From Bacteroides sp. CAG:545 (GTDB taxonomy: Bacteria > Bacteroidota > Bacteroidia > Bacteroidales > UBA932), in contig HF995988.1 in assembly GCA_000432515.1 (NCBI GenBank), forward strand, positions 1 through 40,393: a stretch of DNA of 40,393 nt. The letters run 5' to 3'. The notes under the pieces were generated by a model that did no database searches, was not told the origin of the DNA, and saw only the letters and a program-made list of their open reading frames with translations. Both the position numbers and the translations under genes were made by a program. Shown here in pieces: positions 33,408 through 40,225 of this stretch. Position 1 is the stretch's first letter. Every line of letters begins with the position of its first letter.

Positions 33408-33449
33408 AATTTTAATCAACGTATTGGTAACTAATAACATAAATTATGG
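33332..33449 (+). repeat. Duplicated leader block, copy 2
   Basis: The partner of 30862-30985. Changes are few (for example ATGGTCGC for ATGGCCGC and a shortened TATAAATATAG). It ends at the start codon of the 33446 gene. Confidence 0.85.
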
Positions 33450-33744
33450 CTAAACTGGTAATTACTGTTAATAAATCAGTCAAAGAATTAAAGGAGGAAT
33501 ACAAAAAATCCTTCGGAACAGAACTTAGGGTTTACAATGGATGACGTGAGGCAGATGAAGCGGCCACACTATCTGAACTTGGCGTAACCAACGAGGGCAC
33601 AGTTGAGTGCCGAGGAAGTCTCACTGTTGGGTCCTTTGTAAGCAAACTCCACAAGAAATACGGTCTAAAAGTAAAAGTTCCACACCAGATAATTGTGTTT
33701 CAGTGATAGCAGGTATTTCTTTAGCTAAAGCAGCAACAGATTAG
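33446..33744 (+). pseudogene. Small conserved protein with TGA and frameshift
   Basis: MAKLVITVNKSVKELKEEYKK...LRVYNG, then TGA at 33542-33544, then READEAATLSELG...VGSFVSKLHKKYGLKVKV in the same frame. After GTT at 33677-33679 one base is missing; in the next frame TPDNCVSVIAGISLAKAATD follows to TAG at 33742. This layout (KSLKEEF..FG..LRVY.GR..ADD.ATL...ECR.SRTVGSF....GLKVKV.T.D.WV.VLDG.TLA) is a small family I recall from Bacteroidetes and other gut bacteria, with Arg at the position of the TGA, so CGA to TGA is the likely change. Function unknown. Confidence 0.7.
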
Positions 33745-33819
33745 CCACCGCGAGATGGAAAGCTACACATCATATAAAAGGCATGATTATGAAATTTACT
33801 GAAGGTGATAAGTTGACTT

Positions 33820-34002
33820 GTGGGATTATTTCTTCAAGCATGTAAAGAAGTAGATGAAAAGTGCAAATCCGTAATTGTTGAGAACACTCAATTACCTCTG
33901 TATTTTTCAAGCATTGAGAAGGTTGAGCAATATTTTAGAAGCATTGGAGGCATTACAGTAGAAGAGTTTACACATAAAATGAAAGAAGGATATAGAACTT
34001 AA
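33820..34002 (+). CDS. Small hypothetical protein (60 residues)
   Basis: A 60-codon frame opening with GTG: GLFLQACKEVDEKCKSVIVE...EEFTHKMKEGYRT. Short ATG frames upstream in the other two phases (MESYTSYKRHDYEIY, MKFTEGDKLTCGII) may be displaced pieces of its N-terminus. Its stop TAA shares one base with the ATG of the repeat-encoded protein, so translation could be coupled. Confidence 0.45.
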   Translation: MGLFLQACKEVDEKCKSVIVENTQLPLYFSSIEKVEQYFRSIGGITVEEFTHKMKEGYRT

Positions 34003-34511
34003 TGGTAATAATAAGTAAACAAATTCAAACACAAATTCAAACACAAATTCAAACACAAATTCAAACACAAATTCAAACACAAATTCAAACACAAATTCAA
34101 ACACAAATTCAAACACAAATTCAAACACAAATTCAAACACAAATTCAAACACAAATTCAAACACAAATTCAAACACAAATTCAAACACAAATTCAAACAC
34201 AAATTCAAACACAAATTCAAACACAAATTCAAACACAAATTCAAACACAAATTCAAACACAAATTCAAACACAAATTCAAACACAAATTCAAACACAAAT
34301 TCAAACACAAATTCAAACACAAATTCAAACACAAATTCAAACACAAATTCAAACACAAATTCAAACACAAATTCAAACACAAATTCAAACACAAATTCAA
34401 ACACAAATTCAAACACAAATTCAAACACAAATTCAAACACAAATTCAAACACAAATTCAAACACAACTCCATACACAACTCCATACTTTAGTTGAACAAT
34501 ATCTTCCCTGA
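34002..34511 (+). CDS. QIQT-repeat protein
   Basis: A 169-codon frame, MVIISK followed by 37 exact QIQT units, then QLHTQLHT and LVEQYLP. The unit length of 12 bp keeps the frame whatever the copy number, so the protein length may vary between cells. Alternate polar and hydrophobic residues could form a beta solenoid or aggregate. Expression is unproven, since the same DNA is open in several frames (LNLC and FEFV on the other strand). Confidence 0.45.
   Translation: MVIISKQIQTQIQTQIQTQIQTQIQTQIQTQIQTQIQTQIQTQIQTQIQTQIQTQIQTQIQTQIQTQIQTQIQTQIQTQIQTQIQTQIQTQIQTQIQTQIQTQIQTQIQTQIQTQIQTQIQTQIQTQIQTQIQTQIQTQIQTQIQTQIQTQIQTQLHTQLHTLVEQYLP
34020..34487 (+). repeat. 12-bp minisatellite, 37 perfect units plus 2 variants
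   Basis: CAAATTCAAACA is repeated without change from 34020 to 34463 (37 units), followed by two variant units CAACTCCATACA ending near 34487. There are no spacers, so it is not a CRISPR array. Perfect identity over 444 bp implies recent expansion or constant turnover by slippage. Confidence 0.97.
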
Positions 34512-34590
34512 CGCAGAGATGAAGAAAAAAGAGATTGCGGAGTATGATGAATCATTGAGTCGGATAGAGTCAATGTTTGAAAACAGATGA
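34492..34590 (+). CDS. Short frame after the minisatellite
   Basis: A 32-codon frame opening with TTG: NNIFPDAEMKKKEIAEYDES...FENR, charged and helical. It ends 6 bp before the next ATG. It could be the displaced C-terminus of a protein whose middle is the repeat. Weak call. Confidence 0.3.
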   Translation: MNNIFPDAEMKKKEIAEYDESLSRIESMFENR

Positions 34591-34596
34591 AAAATT

Positions 34597-34806
34597 ATGG
34601 TTGAGGGTGTTCCACTATGGTTTGTGATTATTTTTGTAATAGGCCTGATCCTGTATTTGCTGAAGAGTGTGTTTAGCGGATTCTTGGGTGATGTGGTGTC
34701 TGTCCTGCGTGGCAAGATGTCGTTATTCGGATGTCTGATCGGTACCACAGTTTCGATATTGGCGGTTGTGCTCGTTGTCTGGTGTATTTTCTCCGAACTG
34801 TTCTAG
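34597..34806 (+). CDS. Small membrane protein (69 residues)
   Basis: MVEGVPLWFVIIFVIGLILYLL... contains two membrane-spanning segments at about residues 7-25 and 48-66, joined by a short loop with Arg/Lys (SVLRGKMS). No family is recognised. It ends the plus-strand series of island genes; the 166-bp element follows 37 bp later. Confidence 0.5.
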   Translation: MVEGVPLWFVIIFVIGLILYLLKSVFSGFLGDVVSVLRGKMSLFGCLIGTTVSILAVVLVVWCIFSELF

Positions 34807-34842
34807 TGTCTGTCCAGTGATATTATGAGTGTGAAATTCTCA

Positions 34843-35008
34843 GAACAACCTGGTTTTTGTCTAATCGTGGAAAGTATTGATTTATAGAGAATTAGTAAAT
34901 GATGTGAAAGCCAGGTTACCTGTTTTTTCGGGTAACCTGGCTTTCTGGTTCTTGTGTAACTTATTGATTATCAGTGCGTTCTTCGAAATGCGCAAGTGCA
35001 GGTTGTTC
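34843..35008 (+). mobile_element. 166-bp inverted-repeat (MITE-like) element, copy 2
   Basis: Ends GAACAACCTG and CAGGTTGTTC (34843-34852, 34999-35008), with a perfect 14-bp central hairpin AAAGCCAGGTTACC/GGTAACCTGGCTTT (34907-34944). Same length as 14962-15127 and alignable to its reverse complement. The right ~48 bp encode the last 15 residues and stop of the helix-turn-helix gene. Confidence 0.75.
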
Positions 35009-35371
35009 CACATCATTCAGATAGCACGTGCGCGCTGAACTTTCGGCAGAGTCATATCCATCGACCAAGCCGCTCAATGCGGATCCGATGAGGTCAATGT
35101 TGAGCGCTGTTTCGATACGTGATATCGTTTCCAATGTCATGTTAGAACTCCCCTTGAGCAGATTGGAAACATATTGTTGACTACATCCCATCCGCTTGGC
35201 AAGTATGGACTGAGTGACAGACTGCTTATCCATAGCTTGCATTGTTTTCATCGTTATGACTCTGGCATATTTCAGCCATTTCTCATTCTTTCTTCTCCAT
35301 TCAGCCGCTTCCCTCCACTTTGAAGGTGTTGCAGATTGGTGATTGTTCAAAAATTCAGTTGCCTTGCTCAT
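34961..35371 (-). CDS. XRE-type helix-turn-helix protein, antitoxin-like
   Basis: A 136-residue DNA-binding protein. The HTH covers about residues 50-90 (SVTQSILAKRMGCSQQYVSNLLKGSSNMTLETISRIETAL). The first 45 residues are basic and helical. The C-terminal residues DVEQPALAHFEERTDNQ are read from the 166-bp element, so the original end was replaced on insertion. It overlaps the upstream gene by 17 bp, as in toxin-first (HigBA-like) modules, and it probably represses the shared promoter. Confidence 0.75.
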   Translation of the reverse strand: MSKATEFLNNHQSATPSKWREAAEWRRKNEKWLKYARVITMKTMQAMDKQSVTQSILAKRMGCSQQYVSNLLKGSSNMTLETISRIETALNIDLIGSALSGLVDGYDSAESSARTCYLNDVEQPALAHFEERTDNQ

Positions 35372-35912
35372 GGTTTATATAATCATTTAAGCCTTCTTTG
35401 TCAAAAACGCCATTGTCAATGAAATAATTTCTAACCATCTCCATTTTAGCCAGTTCCGCGAGAGTGTGTGTTCTTTCAGACATCGTAGCCGTCAGTTTTA
35501 TTGCTCCTCCGGTTACTACGTAGATGCCGTCTTCAATCTTGATTGCATATATTCTTAACCAAGAGGAATGTTTGTGGACGCTTTTTCCTCTCGCTTTCTC
35601 TTTTCCTAATGTCATTTCTGAGAATCTATTGTTTTCAAGATGTCTGAAAAGTGTATTTAGGTTTGCGTCCGGACTTATGTCCAGCATCAGGCATTCCAAA
35701 GTGGATGCATCCTCTATTGTTTCCATTATTGCCTTATATACATCTGTGATGTGGAAGTAGGCGCTTAAATCCGAAAGATTATCTGTGAAGAATGACTTCA
35801 GCCACTGCATGTCATACCACCGGTCAAACAATTCATCGAAGCAGTTTTGTTCTTTTTCATCGTACCGTACTGCCCAGAGCCTTCCGTCATCCAATATTTT
35901 ATCAAAAGTCAT
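35355..35912 (-). CDS. Toxin-like partner of the HTH protein
   Basis: A 185-residue protein from MTFDKILDDGRLWAVRYDEK. The first ~100 residues are a helical domain (FDELFDRWYDMQWLKSFF, TIEDASTLECLMLDISPD). The last ~70 (SWLRIYAIKIEDGIYVVTGGAIKLTATMSERTHTLAELAKMEMVRNYF) resemble the strand-helix pattern of RelE/HigB-like toxins. I recall this pair as common in Bacteroides, usually annotated hypothetical plus HTH. An in-frame ATG at 35960 would reach beyond the promoter, so 35912 is preferred. Toxic activity is inferred from organisation only. Confidence 0.65.
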   Translation of the reverse strand: MTFDKILDDGRLWAVRYDEKEQNCFDELFDRWYDMQWLKSFFTDNLSDLSAYFHITDVYKAIMETIEDASTLECLMLDISPDANLNTLFRHLENNRFSEMTLGKEKARGKSVHKHSSWLRIYAIKIEDGIYVVTGGAIKLTATMSERTHTLAELAKMEMVRNYFIDNGVFDKEGLNDYINHEQGN

Positions 35913-35929
35913 TTTGTAGTTCTTTTTCA

Positions 35930-35961
35930 CAAAGATAGATACAATATTTACATTGTACAAT
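35930..35961 (-). promoter_or_regulatory. Promoter and operator of the toxin-antitoxin-like pair
   Basis: Minus strand: ATTG (35961-35958), 20 bases, TATCTTTG (35937-35930). Between the elements lies the inverted repeat TACAAT/ATTGTA (35940-35957), well placed for repression by the HTH partner. A similar half-site TTTACATTGT recurs near 36020. Confidence 0.6.
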
Positions 35962-36101
35962 ATATAAGATGTTTTTCTTGTGTTTGACTATTATTTGTCA
36001 GATGCGTCTTCAATATCATTTACATTGTCAAAAAGAAATAAAATCTATGAGTCAGCTCTTTTGTTTCCTTTCTTCTTGAATATGCTGAAATAAGCAAAGA
36101 G

Positions 36102-36137
36102 TTATACCCGATATGCGCGAGTGTTGTTCTATAGGAA
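36102..36137 (+). other. Short match to the 6S-like RNA
   Basis: TATACCCGATAT and, further on, TTGTTCTATAGGAA resemble 29215-29259 (TATACCCGATAT, TTGTTCATAAGGAA). It lies just before the right repeat. It may be a remnant of a second RNA copy or chance; the DNA from 35962 to 36154 holds no gene. Confidence 0.3.
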
Positions 36138-36154
36138 AATGCTGCTAATAGTCA

Positions 36155-36514
36155 CCCAGCGGCGGAATTATTGTACCAATGAGCATAATACTAATGCTTT
36201 AATGGTAGTTGTAATGCATTGATGAGTAGGCTGTTATGAGCATTTGAGCTAATGCGCAAAGATGCTCACTCCCCTAAAAAAATAGGGTGATGAGCATCTT
36301 TGCATTTTGCTTTTAGGGTATGTAAGTGGTTGTATGTTAATTTGTTACATCTGAATTTGCCAACTTGCAGGTATGCTCATTGGTTCAGAAATTACCTATG
36401 GTGGCACGCTGTGGTCGTGTTGCTGCGTCTAATTTCCGTATCCCTATTCCGCGAACAGCTTGATGATGTTCAGGACTACTTCGGAGGCCTTCTCGATGTT
36501 CTCGAGAGGGGCGA
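36155..36514 (+). repeat. Island-flanking direct repeat, right copy
   Basis: The 360-bp partner of 27922-28285. It includes the 3' terminal 71 bp of the intact pepT gene and the convergent-terminator hairpin. This copy is the one joined to the full gene, so the island is inserted on the 3' side of pepT. Confidence 0.93.
36256..36303. terminator. Bidirectional terminator hairpin (right repeat)
   Basis: Same hairpin as at 28023-28070: GCAAAGATGCTCA (36256-36268) with TGAGCATCTTTGC (36291-36303). On the minus strand it lies 140 bp past the pepT stop and can end the OPT-pepT transcript. Confidence 0.7.
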
Positions 36515-37664
36515 ACTCCATCTTGCCGTGGAAGTTCAGGCCGCCGGCGAAGATGTTCGGGCATGGGAGGCCTTTGAAGGAAAGGTTTGCTCCGTCAGTG
36601 CCGCCTCGGATAGGCTGAATCTTCGGTTTGATGCCTGCCATCTCCATGGCCTTGACAGCCTTTTCGACAATGAAATAGTATGGCTCCACCTGCTCACGCA
36701 TGTTGTAGTACTGGTCCTTGACCTCCAGAGTGGCAGTGCCTTCTCCGTATTTGACATTGATGAAATTGACACATTGACCTATAAGCTCCTTCTTTTCCTC
36801 GAACTTCTTGCGGTCGTGGTCGCGGATGATGTAGCTGAAATCAGCCTCCTCTACCGAACCCTTGAAACTGATGATGTGGAAGAATCCGTCATAGCCCTCG
36901 GTGATCTCAGGACGTTGGCCGATAGGAAGCAAGTCATTGAACTCCATACCGATAAGGATGGCATTCTTCATCTTGTCCTTCGCGTAACCCGGGTGGACAT
37001 TGCGCCCCTGGATGTGGATCTTGGCGGAAGCGGCATTGAAATTCTCGAACTCCAGCTCACCGATTTCGCCGCCGTCCATCGTGTAGGCATAGTCGGCACC
37101 GAAGCGCTTCACGTCGAACTTCACGACGCCGCGGCCGATTTCCTCATCCGGAGTGAAACCGATCTTGATGTCGCCGTGCTTGAACTCAGGGTGCTCCATG
37201 ATGTATTGCACCGCGTTCATGATCTCCGCCACACCGGCCTTGTCGTCAGCTCCGAGCAGCGTAGTGCCGTCAGTGGTGATGATGGTCTGGCCCTTGTGAG
37301 CCAGCAGCTCAGGGAACTCGGACGGCTTCAGGAACAGGCCCGGCACACCTTTCAATGCGATGTCTCCACCGTCGTAGTCCTTGATGATCTGCGGCTTGAC
37401 ATCCTTTCCGGAAGCGTCCGGAGACGTATCCACGTGCGCGATGAAGCCTATGGCAGGAACTTTCTTGTCAATGTTGGACGGGATGGAGCGCATGACGTAG
37501 CCGTACTCGTCCAGGGTAGCCTCCACGCCCATATCGTTCAGCTCCTTGCAGAGCAACTTCAGCAAATCCAGTTCCTTGGCAGCGCTTGGCTGTGACTCCG
37601 AATTTTCATCAGACTGAGTGTCGATGGCGACGTATCTCAAAAATCTGTCCAATATCTTTTCCAT
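36444..37664 (-). CDS. pepT: Peptidase T (tripeptidase)
   Basis: A 406-residue M20B zinc aminotripeptidase that removes the N-terminal residue of tripeptides in the cytoplasm. Metal motifs are GFIAHVDTSPDASG (His77, Asp79), LLGADDKAGVAEI (Asp140) and FTPDEEIGRG (catalytic and metal Glu); the dimerisation domain and the C-terminal RGGTDGANLSFKGLPCPNIFAGG are complete. It follows the OPT transporter by 6 bp, forming a peptide-use operon. Its last 71 bp are duplicated at 28215-28285. Confidence 0.96.
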   Translation of the reverse strand: MEKILDRFLRYVAIDTQSDENSESQPSAAKELDLLKLLCKELNDMGVEATLDEYGYVMRSIPSNIDKKVPAIGFIAHVDTSPDASGKDVKPQIIKDYDGGDIALKGVPGLFLKPSEFPELLAHKGQTIITTDGTTLLGADDKAGVAEIMNAVQYIMEHPEFKHGDIKIGFTPDEEIGRGVVKFDVKRFGADYAYTMDGGEIGELEFENFNAASAKIHIQGRNVHPGYAKDKMKNAILIGMEFNDLLPIGQRPEITEGYDGFFHIISFKGSVEEADFSYIIRDHDRKKFEEKKELIGQCVNFINVKYGEGTATLEVKDQYYNMREQVEPYYFIVEKAVKAMEMAGIKPKIQPIRGGTDGANLSFKGLPCPNIFAGGLNFHGKMEFAPLENIEKASEVVLNIIKLFAE

Positions 37665-37670
37665 ATCTCG

Positions 37671-39656
37671 TTATTGTAATTGTTTTTTCTCATTGACCTT
37701 CATCGCGACCCCGATAATGAACGCGATGATACCTATATAAGGAAGAAGCGCAACAGCTTCACCGTACTCTGCGTGCCACGAAGTCAGGAACAAATCCACA
37801 TTCGCGAACTTGAGGATGGCGCTGACAACACCCATAAGGGCGCCGCCTGCAATAAATCCTGAGGCGATAAGCGTACCCTTTTCGTGTCTCTCTGCATTGA
37901 CCTGGGCATCCTTGCTGCGGGAAGCGACGAACCAGGAGATGGCGCCGCCGATGAGCAGAGGCAGGTTCAGGTCGATAGGAATGAACATTCCGAGAGCGAA
38001 AGCGAGTGCAGGTATCTTGCACATTGTCAGGACAATAGCGATGAGCGCACCGATTCCGTAGAGGATCCACGGAGCACCGCCGCCGTTCATCAGCGGCTGG
38101 ATAACGGCTGCCATTGCATTGGCCTGAGGCGCGACGAGAGCATTGTCCCCGGTGAATCCGAAGGTCTTGTTCAGCACGAGCATCACTCCGCAGACAGTGG
38201 CAGCAGCGACGGCGACGCCCGCGAACTTCCAGATTTCCTGCTTCTTAGGCGTGGTGCCGAGCCAATATCCGATTTTCAGGTCAGTCACGAACGAGCCCGC
38301 CACAGACAGCGCCGTGCACACGACTCCGCCTATCACCAGCGCCGCCGCCATACCGGCATTGCCCTTCAGCCCGACCGCCACGAGGATCAATGATGCTATG
38401 ATCAATGTCATAAGTGTCATGCCGCTGACAGGGTTCGAGCCCACGATGGCGATAGCGTTGGCAGCCACGGTCGTGAACAGGAAGGAGATGATGCCCACGA
38501 TCAGCACGCCGACCAATGCCTGCCAGATGTTTTCCACGACTCCGCCCAATGCGAAGAATGCGAAAATCGCCAGCAGGGCTATGACAATGCCGAAAACAAT
38601 CGTCTTCATCGGCATGTCTTCATCTGTGCGCTCGGTGGCTTCGGCTTTTGTGCCTGGCTTTTTCGTGAATTCGCTTGCGGCAAGTCCTACGGCCGATTTG
38701 ATGACTCCGAAAGACTTGATGATGCCGATGATGCCGGCTGTGGCAATGCCGCCGATGCCGATGTGACGTGCGTATTCCTTGAAGATCTGGTCTGCGGACA
38801 TGTCTCCGATGGTCTGCGTGATGCCGCTGTTCATAAGGTCAATGACTTGGCCGCCCCAGATGATATTCATCAGCGGGATGATCACCAGCCACACCAGGAA
38901 GCTGCCGCAGCAGATTATGAACGCGTATTTGAGACCGACAATGTAGCCGAGTCCGAGTACTGCAGCGCCGGTGTTCAGCTTCAGCACGACTTTGGCTTTG
39001 TCTGCGATGTGCTGGCCGATGGTGGTGACTGTGGTGGATACCGTTTCGCTCCATGCGCCGAAAGTGGCGATGATGAAATCGTAGAGTCCGCCCACGAGAC
39101 CGCTGAGTATCAATGTCTTGGCATTGTTTCCTCCGCCTTCGCCGCTAATCAGGACCTGTGTTGTGGCTGTGGCTTCAGGGAAAGGATACTTGCCGTGCAT
39201 CTCCTTTACGAAGTATTTTCTGAACGGAATCAGGAAGAGGATGCCGAGAATGCCGCCGAGAAGGGAGGACAGGAACATCTGCATAAAGTTCACCTCTACA
39301 CCTAATATATATATTGCAGGGAGAGTGAAGATGGCGCCGGCAACCACTGAGCCGGAGCATCCGCCGATGGACTGGATGATGACATTCTGGCCGAGGCCGC
39401 CTTTCTTGCCCAATGCGCTTGTAAGGCCTACGGCAATGATGGCGATCGGAATGGCCGCTTCGAATACCTGGCCGACCTTCAGTCCGAGGTATGCGGCAGC
39501 GGCTGAGAAGATGATGACCATGATCAGGCCGACGCATACTGAATAAGGTGTGACTTCAGGATAGTTTTTCTGAGGGCTCAGAAGCGGTTCGTACTTTTCG
39601 CCCGGTTTAAGTTCTCTCTGCGCGTTCTCAGGCAGAGTCGTTCTTTTTTCTTCCAT
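37671..39656 (-). CDS. OPT family oligopeptide transporter
   Basis: A 661-residue inner-membrane protein of the OPT/YSL family, with roughly 15 hydrophobic segments and the motif NIIWGGQVIDLMNSG. The N-terminal 35 residues are polar (GEKYEPLLSPQKNYPEVTP), and a cytoplasmic charged loop (KKPGTKAEATERTDEDMP) lies near residue 335. It should import small peptides by proton symport. The partner downstream is pepT, which would degrade the imported peptides. Confidence 0.92.
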   Translation of the reverse strand: MEEKRTTLPENAQRELKPGEKYEPLLSPQKNYPEVTPYSVCVGLIMVIIFSAAAAYLGLKVGQVFEAAIPIAIIAVGLTSALGKKGGLGQNVIIQSIGGCSGSVVAGAIFTLPAIYILGVEVNFMQMFLSSLLGGILGILFLIPFRKYFVKEMHGKYPFPEATATTQVLISGEGGGNNAKTLILSGLVGGLYDFIIATFGAWSETVSTTVTTIGQHIADKAKVVLKLNTGAAVLGLGYIVGLKYAFIICCGSFLVWLVIIPLMNIIWGGQVIDLMNSGITQTIGDMSADQIFKEYARHIGIGGIATAGIIGIIKSFGVIKSAVGLAASEFTKKPGTKAEATERTDEDMPMKTIVFGIVIALLAIFAFFALGGVVENIWQALVGVLIVGIISFLFTTVAANAIAIVGSNPVSGMTLMTLIIASLILVAVGLKGNAGMAAALVIGGVVCTALSVAGSFVTDLKIGYWLGTTPKKQEIWKFAGVAVAAATVCGVMLVLNKTFGFTGDNALVAPQANAMAAVIQPLMNGGGAPWILYGIGALIAIVLTMCKIPALAFALGMFIPIDLNLPLLIGGAISWFVASRSKDAQVNAERHEKGTLIASGFIAGGALMGVVSAILKFANVDLFLTSWHAEYGEAVALLPYIGIIAFIIGVAMKVNEKKQLQ

Positions 39657-39691
39657 TTGCTTATCTGTCTATGTGTTTTAGCAATCCTTAA

Positions 39692-39718
39692 AAAACAACC
39701 TGCATCTTAAGTTGTTTT
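39692..39718 (-). other. Hairpin in the OPT gene leader
   Basis: AAAACAAC (39692-39699) pairs with GTTGTTTT (39711-39718). It lies 35 bp before the OPT start codon and could act as an attenuator or ribosome-access switch. ACAACCTGCA inside it also matches the end of the 166-bp element. A -7-like TAAGTTTG lies at 39755-39748 without a good -33 element. Confidence 0.35.
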
Positions 39719-39847
39719 GTCAGCGCGACTCTTCCGGCCGCGTCATACAAACTTAAGCAAAATCCATTTATTTCGACAGGTTTTGGGGGTGAAAATGGTG
39801 TATAAAATGTTTTTTATGAAAAAAATGATAAAAAAAGTCGGAAAAAA

Positions 39848-39878
39848 TTTGGAGGTAATGAAAAAGTGCGTATCTTTG
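39848..39878 (+). promoter_or_regulatory. rRNA-type promoter
   Basis: TTTG (39848-39851), a 19-base spacer and TATCTTTG (39871-39878): an exact match to the Bacteroidetes consensus. It is followed by a leader with GTTCATTGACAACATTGAG (39938-39956), similar to rRNA leaders. It drives the 23S gene found 300 bp downstream. Confidence 0.8.
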
Positions 39879-40021
39879 CAGTCCGTTTGAGAAACAACGA
39901 TGCTGAAAAGCTTCAGAAACACGTTCAAACGGCCAAGTTCATTGACAACATTGAGAGAGAATAAGAGGTAAAGATAGAAAAGAAAATCAGTTTGTAATTT
40001 GTAGATAATTCGAGAGTTTTT

Positions 40022-40225
40022 TCGAGTTGCGAATTAGGGACTGCAATTTCATAGGCAAAAACGAGACAAGAAGAGAGTCGCTGAATATGGTGAGTAACCG
40101 TATTGAGAGACTGTAATTCACGAGAGAAAGAGGAGAAGGGCGAACGGGGGATGCGACGTGGCGAGTAACCGCGTCGAGAGACTGTAATTCACGAGAGAAA
40201 GAGGAGAAGGGCGAACGGGGGATGC
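40022..40225 (+). repeat. Three tandem ~70-bp leader repeats before 23S rRNA
   Basis: Units start at about 40022 (degenerate), 40091 and 40162. The last two agree over GAGAGACTGTAATTCACGAG and on through GGCGAACGGGGGATGC, so the second unit carries a false start of the 23S sequence (40132-40154) before the real one (40203-40225). Period 69-71 bp. Confidence 0.8.

Noticed and set aside
15577..33744. Genome-wide stop-codon reassignment
   Set aside because: All three stops (TAA, TAG, TGA) occur as breaks and all three also end intact genes here, so no single codon is reassigned.
33907..34484. Minus-strand FEFV and LNLC repeat proteins
   Set aside because: They are by-products of the 12-bp satellite; no start signals or unique sequence support them.
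34020..34487. Possible CRISPR array
   Set aside because: The units are contiguous 12-bp copies with no variable spacers, and no cas genes are near.
28247..34806. Prophage or conjugative element
   Set aside because: No capsid, terminase, relaxase, recombinase or transfer gene is visible in the island.
36300..37595. Plus-strand open frame of 431 codons opposite pepT
   Set aside because: It is the complement of a complete peptidase T with all metal motifs.
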